A stretch of 64,000 nt of DNA from Acanthopleura granulata (lineage: Eukaryota; Mollusca; Polyplacophora; Chitonida; Chitonidae). The position numbers and the translations under genes are program-made. This document shows positions 26,231 through 39,726 of the stretch, piece by piece; the stretch's first letter is position 1; each line of letters opens with the position of its first letter. The notes beneath the pieces were generated by a model. The model did not search any database, had not been told where the DNA came from, and saw nothing but the letters and a program-made list of their open reading frames with translations. The stretch spans positions 5,525,351-5,589,350 of the forward strand of contig JABBOT010000004.1 of NCBI GenBank assembly GCA_016165875.1. Direction: 5' to 3'.

Positions 26231-29120
26231 ATATGGAATAGCCCTGTCTCGTAAATTAAGCAAATACATGTACTATGTTTGAGATAAATGGGAAGTCATT
26301 ACACTAGTGGTGCGCGCGAAACATTATGAAGTGAATTGACTTTTTACGTTAGCTGTATTCTAAGAATATACGAATCTCTAAGACCATAAGAAAAACAAAC
26401 GTCATAGGTGACCTATTCATTGAAAACCCGTCGTCAGTAATCACACGACAGGACTGTTTTGATAAGTGCAATGGGACCAGACCGCCAAAACGCAGCAGAG
26501 CTATTCGTATCTTAGTGAGGTGAACATGTGTATGCTCTAGCTCTCATAACCCTTTGATGATCGTCGGCTTGGTCAAATGTGTAGCTTACGTCAGCTGACG
26601 ATAGGATAAATTGCACAGAGAGCAGATGGCATGACGGCTCGCTGAAACACGTGACGTCAGCAATCGCCTAAGCTTACCCACTTCTCGTGAGGAAGACGTC
26701 GTAGTTTTTGACAACTGCTAAAGTGGTTGCGATAAGATAAGTCAGTTGAGAGAGGTAATTGAGAGCCGCGGACAGCACTCTGACTCAATGACGGAGGTTC
26801 GCCCGAGAGGTGCATTACGAAAATTGTACCTTCCCACTGGCAAGAGTCTGCGGGATGCGACGAGGCGGTATAGGGGTCGAGCAACATGCCACCATTCATG
26901 CAACACATTCATTGATAAAACCAGAATCTTTTAAATTTGACCACATACTTAGAGAAGTAAAATTACAGTGAGAGCAATTTTCTAGGAATCAGAAGTATTC
27001 ACACATTCTGTGTCATTTACGTTTGGGCAATGTCTCTATCCACCACCGAAAGTGCAGAAAATAAAAAGGCTTTCTGGTAAACCGATGGTTAGGGTATCAA
27101 AATTCCATGAGGGGACAAATCTGACAAATTTCTGTCTTCCATCATTTATATATAACAGAACTGCACAAAGGCCCTAATATATCTTACAGCTCACTGTTAG
27201 GTCGCTTGCTTCGACCTTCACAACTAATGGCGCAAAGCAATATACCAAAGGTGATTACTAACCTCTCCAAAGAAGTGCTTTTATGAGAACAGAAAAATTC
27301 GAATTCAACTGGATGGACGATCGACATGTAGAGGAGAAACAGACTTTTTTCTTCTATTTTTTGGCAAACAAGTAACCAAAAAGTCTTCAAACTAAAATTG
27401 TAGTGTGTTAACGTTTTCTATATGCAACAATCGTGAGATTGGCTGAAGTTATACCCAGCCCCAAACAGATCTGATACTGAAGAGTAACCAAAATGTTACA
27501 CTGCACAATAATCTAACACTAAAGGAGAGAAAGTCTGTATGTATATCTGTCAGATTCTGTCCACACCCATTCAACCAATCCAACTCACACTTACCGTACC
27601 GTGCATGGAGTATTTAGTGATTCCATTTCATTTATTCCTCATAAATAAAGATATAATTAAATAAATATAAATTATGAAAGGCAATGACGGAACAACGCTC
27701 ACAAGAGCTTGCTCAAAGAAGTGTGTTGGGAAAAGAGAGCACGAAAATCAGAAAAATGGTGACGACATGCATAAATTTTATTAGCTGTGGAATGGATACT
27801 ATGCGAAGTACATGCATGCCATTTACACCATGTCAAAAGTGAACTATTTTCAGTGGGCATTGCACTAAACAGTATAGGGTAGCTGGAGTCCGGAATCCAA
27901 CCCCTTGCATCCATGAATCGACATTATTTGGGCACCAATAAATTTATCACCGGTGGTAAACATGTAGAGATTATTGTGAACATTGGGATACATGCTTAGT
28001 TAGAGATGTAGTGGAACAAGCCTTACACACGAGCATATAACCGTGATGCCCTCATGCAAGGAGATCTCCCTTGCCTTGTCATACGGACCGTAGCCTAAAT
28101 GAGGGAATAATAGCATAGTGTCATCAAAGACCAGCGGGAGTAAAAAGGTCAAATCGATGGGCAAGTCTTCACTGGCAAAGGATTGCAACCTGTTTGTGTA
28201 CCAGACTATCCAGAGGTCCTGCGGCCAAGCAATAAACACGCTGACCCTTCACGCAAAACACGTGTGGCACAGGTCTTACATTCCAGTCAACAAAAAGGGT
28301 TATTCTACGGGAACGTCCATCCTGAGGCTAATAATCTACAAAAAAGACACACGCGTTCTACAACTCTCCTTTCCACATGAACCATCACACGAACAGCAAT
28401 AAAAATACAATGTAAATAATAATGCATGGTATAACATGTACACACTATTCTTAAAATCCATATCACACAGTTGATAGCTTTATATGATACACGGAATACC
28501 ACGAATAGAATGCGGCTGAAGTAAATGAATCGACTCCACAGCTAAAATCTTCAGTGTATCAGGATACACCATTTACTACATTGCAAAATGGATGAATGCA
28601 ATACCAAAACAGGTATCTACAATATACGTACATTAATGATGGCAAAGAAAGATGAATAGCACACGAGAGTTATGTAAGTCAAGTGATATTTCTATTTAGT
28701 CCGTCTTAAAGTTTATTGCATTTGTCTAACACGACGCTACATTTAGGCCAACCCAGCTATTAGAACATCATTTTGATAGCCGAATAGCTTTATCCATTTC
28801 CGATGAACATCGTGTTATAAATAATTAATTTGCAAGTGTTTGTCTAGAATGCATATCACGAAAGAAGAATATGTGCGTGAATAATTAACCATAAAGGCTT
28901 CACTACGAAGCCACAAAGTTATCTGATTGCTGTTTTCTTCCTAACAAATCGATTCCCTGTATATTTCTGATATACAACATAAATCATTAAACCTAATTCT
29001 CGCTGGCAAGACTATATTATCTGGGTAACCACCAAAGCCCATGGAAAATGGAACTATTCGCAATGTTTTCTTACTAAAGAGAGACAACTGCCAGGCTATC
29101 AAGAACTTCAATACATCCAC

Positions 29121-29172
29121 GGCGTGTGCAACAATGGGACGACGCGTGCAATAATGGGACGACGTGTGCAAC
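29121..29172 (+). repeat. Short 20-bp direct repeat, about 2.5 copies
   Basis: The unit GACGTGTGCAACAATGGGAC occurs twice with small changes and then again as its first half (GACGTGTGCAACA). No flanking structure suggests a function. Confidence 0.75.
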
Positions 29173-32100
29173 AGACTACACCTTTCCTCACGCATAAGTG
29201 ACAGCAAAATCATGGAATTATTGGAATTTGATAATGATGATCATCAATCTCCTACTTGACCGGGCCAGTTGCCCGAATTTCATTTTAAATTATACAACAA
29301 GAACGTGCAGGAAATTTAATAATGCTGATCTCTCCGATAGTCCAAATCCTGTATGTTTGTGTTACATGATACACAAATTGGTCGTATGGTTAACTATTGG
29401 AGGCGGTAAATGAAATATTTACGAAACTGTGGCTACTCCAACTATCAAATCCGTATTGCCTTATCAAAGTTGTTGGCAATCACCCGTTATAGATGTGACA
29501 CGGATACCGTAGTTCACTAAATATTTGTTAGAATTCTATCGGAAGCAGTAGACACACGAAACATTTCTTCTACCAAACGAGCAATTCTAGTAGTAAAACG
29601 TTGTGGCGCATGACCTTTTTTCGTTCTGGCGGGACCCAATCTGTGCAGTCCCAGAGATAACTAGCTGTCCCGAACAGTTTACGCTACTATAAACATTATT
29701 CTAGGCCGGAAGCGAATTTTCCAGAAGATCACAAGGATGTATAAAACCTGACAAACATACTGCAATTATGTCGAGAGCACATTGCCAGTCCACTTTACAG
29801 ATCTGGAATACCACTACTAAAATATGTATGCCGTTTTGGGCACTGTCATTGTTTGAGGTATTATATTCGATAGATTGATTGACCGATTGATTTATGTCAT
29901 ACCGGTAACATAAGCCGCGCTGCACTTCCCTAAAGCAATGTCAGGCGTCTGTTTTGGGTACAATTCGTAGAACAAACGTTATTTCATACAATTTGTAAAA
30001 CTGTAGATAATTGCATGGTTAATGGTTATGTAGTGGTGGAAGAATTTTGAAGTTGAAATGTTATATGCACAAACGAAACGAGCTTACACAATACGAACGA
30101 CATCGCTTTGTCTTGTTTTGATAGCAAGGTATACATTATAGGTCATTTCAGACATCATCATGTACACACATTGTAATGAGCGAAACAATACAAATCTCAC
30201 GACCATATACAAGCCCTTGGATATGATGAAAAATTACATTTGTCCATACATTTTGTTTTCATTTAGGTTGATGCATTGACTTATACACTGCATTTTTTTT
30301 TTCTATCTTTAAGCAGGCCAAAAATTCACCATCAATAAGGGGCATTATACTGAATGCTTGAAATTGGAGCATCATAAATATAGCTCTTGTCGAAAATGAA
30401 CAGGCTGAAAGACAATGTTGCGCATCGCTCAAATCATCTCTACTCCTTTCATCTGAAAAATATATGCTCCGCGGTATGACGGTATTTGATACTTCGCTAC
30501 GTGGCATCCTCTGTGTACTCTAAGCAGGCTGGACAGACGGCCCTTCTAGACGATAACACAGAGGCTTTTATGCCAGATCAAACCTGCTGGAGCTACTAAC
30601 AACATGCCCTGTTCACCAGTAAGGAGGTGAATAGACCATGCAACATGTGGGTACCTGTTGTCACTATGGCAACACACTGACGAAGATGACAGCAGTAGGG
30701 AGACGTATTCCGGCCATTGTTACCAGTTTCAGAAATGATGCACAGCCTTTTTGCAGAACTGAAACTATCCCAGGAAAGTGTCTGCACCAATATATCTCAG
30801 TATATATATATGTACCTATGTTTCGTCTGCATTGCTGGGGAGTGGATGGAAGTGCTAGAAATTTAACTTCGAGGAATTGTTTACAATCATCGACCTCTGA
30901 AAATTTATAATCCAGATATAGACTATCTGGTCTGTGTTTGATGAAGTTTTTTCATCAACGACATTCATCAATCCCACTGTACCGTCTTCTGAGCTGCCGA
31001 ATAATTACTTTCGAAAGTTCAGGGATGAAGAATCCAGAAGGAAAACAGAAGCAATCGTTCTTTTATAGTGATAATACACGAACCTCTTCTTCGTGGGCCT
31101 ATATTATCCCTAAATTTATAAGAGAGTTGTAGCATTTCAGTTAGTACTCTTAAGACCACAGTAGGCTTCACTCAAGGTAAGCACATCTCGATATCTACGT
31201 TTTAAGCAAAGCAGTCTCAGCATGCACCAACGTTTATACCGGAGATGTAAGATGCCTGAGGGAAGTGCTGGAGTAAGCTGCAAAATATGGGAGTCTCGAG
31301 TTACCAGTGTATATTATAAATCCGATATAGCAACGGAATAAACAGGTGTTTAAAGGAAAATGAGCAGAAAAAAGGTGGACGTTGTCAGTGTTTGTTATTA
31401 CATAGTATAAACATTCTCTTTAATAAATAAAGGCATAAGTTTGTTTTTTTGTTCCACTTATGATCGTTTTACCACACATATTGCCTAACCTCGCCCCTTA
31501 GGTGTGGTATAGTATCAACATAGAAATATGACAGATTGAATGTAATATAAAACAACATGACATAAGCTAATTTCAGTACCCTATGCATGTATACATGTTT
31601 AAATGACGTCTCCTCCAATGGGTGCCTGCGTACTTTTTATGTCTTGTTCGAAAGATAGCATGGCGCATTACAGGCAATACAACTAAAGTACCCATGCGCT
31701 CTAATCTGATCCCAACTTTGAAATTGCACCCTGTACTACACACGATAAGGCAATATTCATTGGTGTTATGGCAAACCTTGAGAGGGTGTTTTATTTGAAT
31801 TGCCTATGCGCTGAAGAGCGGGATACGACAGGATGTACATGGGTTTGTAATCAGTTTAACACAGCGAAAGGTAACGCGAAGTGTTAGACAGGCGGTGTCA
31901 GGCTGAGTGATAAGAGAGCTGCTTCGTTCTTTGGCACTCAAGCCGATCTTCGCCGATTACAGAGGCGCAGCGATACTGCCCGAGACTTAATGACCTATCT
32001 CATTGTCTTCAGTCGAGGGCATTGCTAAATTAACCCGTAATTTTCCTTGAGAACTGGTCTTGCTGCCCCTGGCACGTCGTACGTGGGGTATACCAACGGA

Positions 32101-32599
32101 CTGTGCTCTACCTAACAGCGTGGGTGTATCGACGACCAGTTTAAATATGTACACCTCAATCGTGGAGAGGACAACTTAGGGTCTCCACGGAGCAGAAACC
32201 AGCGCCATTAAATGGAAATAGAACGAGAAACCACTAAGCAAATAGTCAAAAGCAGCTGAGGATCACGGAAAGTATTTGGTTGTTTAATACGTTCGGGAAC
32301 ATTGGGGTGTCACTAGGCTTATTATTTTTAGAAAGGCGCACTATTCACTAGGATGCCAGTCTACCCTAACAGTGAGACAAAATGGTTTTGCAAGAATATG
32401 TTGGAAAAGTCTACAGACATGGACGCTAGCAACCTGCACACTGTTATTCTGCAAGTCACTGAATTTTGACTTATTTTAACATATTATGTATATTGTCTAA
32501 ATAAGATGTAAACAACAGTTTCTCTGGAAAATAAAATATGTTTCGAAGCCATCTTCAATTCTTCAACACATCAAAACACCCCAAACCTTAATTAGATTG

Positions 32600-32760
32600 T
32601 TTATTTGTCTGTTTGGGTTTAACGTCGCTCTCAACAAGAGTTTCCGTCATGCCAAGACGGTGTCTCCAGTGGCACACTGGGCTCAATCCTGCCATATTTA
32701 TTGTACTGCCTCGTTGGAACAACACTCGGAAGATATCTTGCAGACATGACGCTCTATCCA
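32600..32760 (-). mobile_element. SINE fragment (head type E)
   Basis: On the minus strand the body holds GAGGCAGTACAATAAATATG, GAGCCCAGTGTGCCACTGG and GACACCGTCTTGGCATGACG. The 3' end is CTTGTTGAGAGCGACGTTAA followed by ACCCAAACAGACAAATAAA, which aligns with the TTGAGTACGGCGTAAAACACC end of the main family. A tRNA-like TAGAGCGTC lies at the distal end. No clear target-site duplication was found. Confidence 0.55.
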
Positions 32761-33919
32761 GTTTTTTGATGAATTCTTCTTATGCTGGGCATAGAGTTTG
32801 ATAATTCCAAGGTTACCGATGCATAGATTGAACGATGAAAAAACCGCATTGGTTCCATGGGAAGACATGATCACTCGGGCAGCAATCCGTAAGCTAACAG
32901 AGTGACTATTACTATGCTGTCTTCCAGTTTTATCCTCTATCATCACTACTACAGCGTTACAAAATTACATCAGGTGTGCCTGCAAAAAAGACAAGGTGAA
33001 CAGTTGCACTCGAATTAAATACTTCAGTTTTTCCATGGAGCATTCCAACTTTTACGCACTCATCTGGCGGTAAAACACTGACTGCACGGAAGACAGTCAA
33101 AACGTATCATGCTCTAAAGACGGAATGCTCAATCAAACCACTGCATTCTGTTGCTATTAAGGTTACTTACAGCTGAATACAATGCAGTGTGCTGAACCGG
33201 GCAGTATGAATGTCGTTAATATCTATAACGAGGTGTATCACCATAGATAATAACGTGGTCTGTTGAGTGTGGAGTATGGCCGTTCCTAATATCTCTCATG
33301 GGATATGCCACATTGGACATGGCCTATTCTGTACTAAAATAGCATGGTTGCGTCCATGAGGCTAAAGCGCTGTGGAACATCATGCCGAAGACATCTGACA
33401 TGACAACCCACCCAGTTATATTATGCTGACACCAGGCCGACCAGTCCTGTTTCCTTGTTCAAATCTCAAAGTGCTGACCACCAAGCCACAAGTACTTGGC
33501 GTTTTCTTTGTAATTAACCATATGTAACCAGCAAATTTAAGACTGCCGTTTATACTGCATTGCGGAAACTGATTGCAACCAACATCTTAACACATGACAG
33601 AGATGTTCCCAGACGACCCTTTGTTATATTAGGAATTTGTTTGCCCATTGCACATACACACTGCCAAATATCACCATAGATAATCTTGTACAGTGCTGCA
33701 CACGGAAGTATTGCAGCCTTTTCTTCCTGTGAAAGCTTATCATCACTAATAATGACGCGGTCCAGCTGTGATGGACACTGTTGGGTTTTCTCCTCGTTTA
33801 CATTATCAAGCATCATATGTCGCACCGAGCAGTACGCTTGTCTATGTTAGGACGGTACAACTCAGCAGTCTACCACCACTGGCAGTGATACTGTCACATT
33901 TGCCATACATCTCTACCCA
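32761..33919. other. Non-coding stretch, possibly the worn edge of a tandem array
   Basis: No recognised gene. The frame at 33550-33825 minus (91 residues) has no known family. Motifs such as ACGTGGTCTGTTGAG near 33247 resemble those of the tandem array further right, so the array may once have begun here. Confidence 0.35.
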
Positions 33920-34700
33920 TGGGTAGAATGCATAGTTATCCCTACAGTATAAACACTGGGCACCATCAGTAATAGTATGTTATGTGTAGAATTACATTTG
34001 TGAGTTTACAAACCCCTAGTACGCATACTCCACTCGGGAAGATCAATACTAATAAACAATGTGGTTTATAAAACTACATTTGTAAAAGCTTAGTTATCCC
34101 TAGTATGAACAATGGAGACTATCAATAACATGTGGTCTGTAGTTCTACATCGGTAGGCATCACAGTAATCCCTGTGTTGAGCAGCATTACATCATTGGTA
34201 GCCATTTTCTTCTGCTGTACAACATTTACCTCAAGCATATGAATATGGATACGGAATCAACAAAGTTATTCTCTTTTATTACCACCGTGGAATACCATGC
34301 GGGAAGCCATCTACTGCACTGTGTGCATGTAAGTACAAATAGTATCCAAGAGTATGACCTATAGTATAGAAAACGTCAACTAATCTTCAATAATTATGTG
34401 ATCTGATCTGTTGAACTCCATATGTAGGCAGCATACTAATATGATCACTGGTTAACATTATCAGTAATATTGACGTAGCCCTTTGTTCCGGGAAGATGGC
34501 TGCGTTTAGTGTCAATGCTGGTGTCTACTAACATTGCTAATCATGTGCTCTGTTCTATGATGTAATGCTTCCCCTTACTTATCTACATCACACTCTACTT
34601 CACATGGCCGATAACGTTATAAGTTTTCCTGGACAATGTGGTTTCCAGTAGTATTATTTTACATAATGGGATTAATGTACACTTCAGTATGGCCGAATGA
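33920..34700 (+). repeat. Old degenerate tandem array, unit about 70-90 bp
   Basis: A recurring block order is visible: TAGTTATCCCTA-GTATGAAC, a (C)ATCAATAA stretch, ATGTGGTCTGTAG, then TTCTACAT-TGGTA. Anchors of the ATGTGGTCTGT type fall near 33977, 34061, 34129, 34399, 34542 and 34634. Divergence is high, so unit borders are approximate and no open frame is shared. Confidence 0.45.
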
Positions 34701-37700
34701 TTACCGATGCCAATTATGGCGCGTGGGCTTTTATTAACCTGGTCACAATATTTGACTCTTAAATCCATAATCGAACACACCATTCTGTATCACTATACAT
34801 CCTCTTATATTAGGAGGCACGTCGGTGCCTTGGATTTATTCGCAAATAACAAATCGTCTTGGGATTTACCTATCTTCCACCCTTTGTACTGACAATACGC
34901 CAGGACACAGAATTGTTCTCACAGCGATGTGACATGTCTTGTACTTGAGCGTTTGGCGGTTGCTAATGTCTATGACTTAACATTCTACTACAATGTTTGT
35001 TGTACTGAAGCATGCAACCTGGCCCTGTAATATGTGTTGAATAAGTGATTTCTTAGGTAACAGTTGTGTTTACTCACATCTTTTTGTAAGTACAAATTTT
35101 TACTACTTGGAAACATCTGTACAATATTCCACAAGATGTGAGAGCTATCATGAAAGATGGACTAGTCACAACCCGAGTTAATCGCATAACATTCAAACCA
35201 AATATGTGCTAGCATTAGAGGCTGAATTGTTTCATAAAACAATGGCCCATTTGCCCGCCGCTGATTTGATTAGATTGGAGACTACTTAAACATTTTTCTG
35301 CTTAGCGTATAGACAGTTATAAATTAATAAAGTATGCCACTGGTAATTTGCATTTGAAAGTGGACATGGAACTTAGTTATACATAAATTGTATGCCGCCC
35401 AAAATCTGATTATTTAAATGGACAGATTCCGTACAGGTGGGATATAAATCACTTTACGGTAACTCTCATCGAACGTTTCCATTTGGCATGTCAGAAGGGA
35501 CAGCAAGCCTTCCATTATTTTCCAACCCAGGGGCGAAAGACTCGGCAGCACACGACATGTTTCCCAGGAGCCTCGCTCTCACAAAAAGATAAATACAAGC
35601 CTGAGGGCGTACCCCATTGGCTGACATTTTCGACGTGTCATGGCATGATTCAGCATTACCAGACACGAAAGGACTTGTAATCAAGAGAAGATAATCCTGT
35701 TTATCACAATCTCCATGGTCCACAACTATTCAGCTCTCATGAATCTTATACGCGGGAAAATTGGTATATCTTCAAGTGTAAGTTCTACTTTCATAAAGCG
35801 AATGGTAAAAGGCACGCCAAGGTTTGCTTACAGATAATAAGTACTACCTTCTCAAAGATAATACGCTGGTATTGTATATGTAGTACTGTTGCAGCAAACT
35901 GCAGTATAGACCACGTCCGATGCCGCCAACGGTCTTGTCTGAATGCCAGTCACCCAATCAGCAGTTTTCGCTCTGCAGATACACAGGCACTAAACGTTGC
36001 ATCTCTCCCACGTTTTATCTCTCTCAAGAAAGTACATATATTTCCTGACCCGCTTTACCGGTTCCTGTATTCACCTCGAATCGCATGAAGTGACGAACGG
36101 ATTTATTACACAATATTAATTGATTAGAATCTATGGCATTCCCGACATATTTGAACTAATGGCTGACAGCGAACAGGAGAGCAGATATCTCGGCGATCAA
36201 TGGCATTGTGTTGTGAGCGGATATGGCACATGATATAGCCAACGGTCTCTGGTGAATTCTTTGTAAATACTACAGAGCACGTATTCCTAGTGCCTCATAG
36301 AAGCCACTCTGGAAAGGCAAAACCATGCAGTGATTACAGATAAAAATGGATTCGGAGTCTGACAGGAATTTGGTCTAGATTTTCTAATGTATTGATCAAT
36401 GGCTTGCTGTTCTGAAACACATATTTAACCCGGGGATTGGTCGAGGAGCATCGGGATACCTGTTGGTCGATTTGGAGGTGGAGTGTGTCTAAACGACAAT
36501 GCAGCGCTCATCGCCGGCCTATCAAACCAGACCTACAACACACACTGTAGGAACGTAGCGAAATGCAAACACTAAGGATCGATTTTGAGACAAACCAGAT
36601 TAATTTAGCCAGTTGGGAAGCTTCCGTTTAATGTATATTTAGCCTCTACAAGTTCTGTCGCCATCTTGCCTAGCATCGGGTCCCGATATCAAACCGGATG
36701 TGACGATTACATTTAACGTCCTATGACTTATCGCAATAATTGCGTGTATCGCCACATTGCCAACCACCAAAAATATTCCCAACGCCATCACTTGAAATTA
36801 TACCCTTTGACAGCTGCTTAGCGTTTGCACACGTATCAATCTCCAAGATTCTCTCCCTATTACCCCATGTCAAAATACGATGAAAGGAACGCATTCCGTA
36901 GAAGAGATTTTGACCAATATGTAATAATGAAATTAATACATGCGGATTTTCACACGATTTTAAAGATGGAAATCAAAACACCGGATTATCATGTAGTCAA
37001 GTACAGTTTTATCGTTCACATGTTAATACAGGCAAATGTATATATATATGATCACATAAAGGACCTTCCACAGGAATTATAGCGATGAAGTTAAAATCCG
37101 ATTCTATTTGGGGACAAGAGTTTTAAATGATTACTGTTTGAATCCGTTTCGACGTATCTCTATAATATACGGCACATGTTTATAACAAGCCAGAGAGCAG
37201 TATTCTTTTTTGTTTCCTGAAACATACCGTTTACAATCAATAAACATTTAGGACCTGTTTGTCCACGTTGAAACTGGCCGGCGTGGCAACCCTTCCGAAT
37301 CGAGCAGGCTTACATGGTATGTGTTCCCACAAGCGAAATGTGAATGTGATGTTGCACATGATCTATTAGTTCAGGGTTCAGTCAGTTAGCTTAGTAGCGA
37401 AAATATACAGTACCTATATCATTGTATTTATATTCTCGTGACGTAAGAATGTGAGCAGGGTGGAAACCTGACGCTTGCTCTGATGCTAGTTATTTGGTCA
37501 TGACAGTAACGGTAAAAGGGGTGGAGGTTCTGGCACGGCACTGTAAGAATTACATCCACAACCCCTCCCACAATCTGCTTCTTACTCTCCAAGCTATCAC
37601 CTGGTTAAACCATTTATTAATTAATCACCAGGATAGCTCCTCCATTTACATCGCATCGGTCTTCGAATGTATTCAGACTGGAGTTCCAATCCAATCGAAA

Positions 37701-38559
37701 GTTGGTGAAGTCAAATATCCAAAAATCCAATTAACTTAATTCCCGCGGTATTGAAATCTGGCACCTGAAGTATGAGTAATATGCAATCGTCAAGGCAAGT
37801 TCACAGTGGACAGGCTTAAACCGCACGGTGCGAAGAACTAGGCCATCTTCAGCTAGTTTACACCAGCTGACGCCAAAATTAGAGACTAGCCATATTGCGA
37901 CAGGCATACTACACACCTAGACGTGCCACAATACCTTCTAACATCTTGAGCAAAAGGAACTCTCTAAGAACGGACATCAGCTTGAGTTTTGAATTGGATT
38001 TCATGCCAAGAAGATAGGCTGTCTTCCTGAATTGCAACGCTGATATGTGTTGACTGCCTCTATTTTATATGTTACCAGCTTTATTTACGGTTAATATATA
38101 TTGTTTCTTGCATATTTCTTTGGGAAGTAGTGCTGCAGGGCGTTTTGGAAGTGGTTCTTGGGATTATCGACTAGGAGCTCCTCTACATGATATGCGAGTG
38201 GTACACAAATGTGGGACTTATTGTCACATTGATGGTTATCTAAGGCACTTCACGGGACTCTAAAGTCCATTGGTACGATTTCAACAAAATGTCTTGTTGA
38301 CTAGAAGGTAGTGTAAAACACTCAACAAAACACACAACATGCCACAAAACAAACAGAAAAATACCAAATGCTTTTCAATGAACTGTAAACAGCAGCAAAA
38401 CTTTCATCCGATGTAAATAATTTCGCTTCGTAATTTTATATGTTAGAATTACCTTTGTAGCTATCACACAGCCATATTTATTAAACAACTAGAGCCATAT
38501 GGGCGGCCCGTATTAAAGCATACATGAACTTGTGAATGACATATTTCCTGTAACAAGAA
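34701..38559. other. Non-coding stretch, nothing recognised
   Basis: Short chance frames only, up to 85 residues, and no recognisable repeat. GC-richer patches at about 35460-35720 and 36420-36680 are not attributable to any family. Confidence 0.45.
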
Positions 38560-38765
38560 TTATTTATTTGATTGGTGTTTTACGCCGTACTCAAGAATAT
38601 TTCACTTATACGACGACGGCCAGCATTATGGTGGCAGGAAACTGGGCAGAGCTCGGGGGAACCCACGACCATCCGCAGGTTGCTGGCGGACCTTCTCACG
38701 TACGGCCGGAGAGGAAACCTACATGAGCCCGACTTGAATTCACAGGTGGCGTGCTAACACCCTCA
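38560..38765 (-). mobile_element. SINE, main family (copy 2), head deleted
   Basis: The minus strand carries the shared body and the 3' end TTGAGTACGGCGTAAAACAC followed by CAATCAAATAAATAATTC. A B-box-like GAATTCAAGTC is present, but the part of the head between the A-box side (GTTAGCACGCC) and the B box is missing. No target-site duplication was found. Confidence 0.82.
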
Positions 38766-39467
38766 GGTACGGTGCTCCCCCCTCCCTCCGTGTGTAATAA
38801 GAGAAAGATCAGTCAACTTAAACTCTGGTTACTGCATGTGCAAATTTTACAGCCTTTATTAGACAATGCAGTCCATAACAAAATGGAATAGAAGGTTTAA
38901 GTTTGGAAATTAGTTTAACACAATTTATTTGTCTCTTGAGACGTTTCTTAAATTTTATAAATTTGTGTAACAGGTATGTACATCGAATTTCATTGGAAAC
39001 GAAATTTGTTCCAATTTATTAGAGTTAAAAACACAGCTGAACAAAATGCAATTATAGAGAATCGCTCTGGGCAGATGGTAGAAACAACAGAAAAAAAATC
39101 ACACACGTATATAGAGCTGTATCGAACATGATTATAGTAGAGCAGAAACAAGGCGGATAGGAAATAGATACAAATATTTCAATGCCACAGACACTTGGCC
39201 AGGACTTTAGAGCTGGTATTCCAAAACACCACCATTTTTTCATTTGAATTTCCGGTATATTCCTGTGTATGCTGTATCTCGAAATTTAGTCACATAAAAC
39301 CACAAACCAGCTAGAAACGGCTAGATTCGAAGGCCCAAGTTGGAAATGTAATTAGTAGAAAACCAATGAACTCCTGCGGCAACGCATTTGTCCTTTTTGT
39401 AAAGGGGATGCAGAGGCTCTTACATTTGTTGGATGCAAATCCATAGTGTTGAAAGGACGTCTATATC
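38766..39467. other. Spacer between two SINEs of opposite orientation
   Basis: AT-rich and without a recognisable feature. Confidence 0.5.
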
Positions 39468-39481
39468 TTATTATGCTAACA

Positions 39482-39712
39482 GAGGCCTACGTGGCTCAGT
39501 CGGTTAGCGCGCTATTGCAGCGCAATGACCCTGAAGCCTCACACCAAGGCTTCCTCTCCGTCTGCACATCGGAAGATCTGCCAGGAACCTGCGGATGGTC
39601 GCGGGTTTCCGCCAGGCTGTGCCCCGTTTCCTCCCACCATAATGCTGGCCGCCGTCGTATAAATGAAATATTCTTGAGTAAGGCGTAAAACACCAATCAA
39701 ATAAATCATAAA
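39482..39712 (+). mobile_element. SINE, main family (copy 3), intact A box, B-box segment deleted, perfect target-site duplication
   Basis: The head reads GAGGCCTACGTGGCTCAGTC then GGTTAGCGCGC, an excellent Pol III A box (TGGCTCAGTCGG). About 36 bases that contain the B box in copy 6 are absent, so CACCAAGG joins directly to CTTCCTCTCC. The body and 3' end (TTGAGTAAGGCGTAAAACAC) are intact. The copy is flanked by TTATTATGCTAACA at 39468-39481 and 39713-39726, a perfect 14-bp duplication, so it is a fairly young insertion. Confidence 0.92.
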
Positions 39713-39726
39713 TTATTATGCTAACA

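Larger units (their letters stand above)
15123..32599. other. 17.5-kb stretch without recognisable genes
   Basis: AT-rich sequence with only short frames; the longest are 130 residues at 18289-18681 plus and 115 residues at 24951-25298 minus, neither of a known family. Low-complexity items are a GA-rich run at about 25314-25361, a poly-G run of 12 at 26219-26230, and 2.5 direct copies of a 20-bp unit at 29121-29172. No tRNA, rRNA, transposase or reverse transcriptase signature was seen. Short exons of an unknown gene could be missed by eye. Confidence 0.4.

Noticed and set aside
33450..33500. Possible tRNA B box (TTGTTCAAATCTC)
   Set aside because: No A box at the right distance and no acceptor or T stem.
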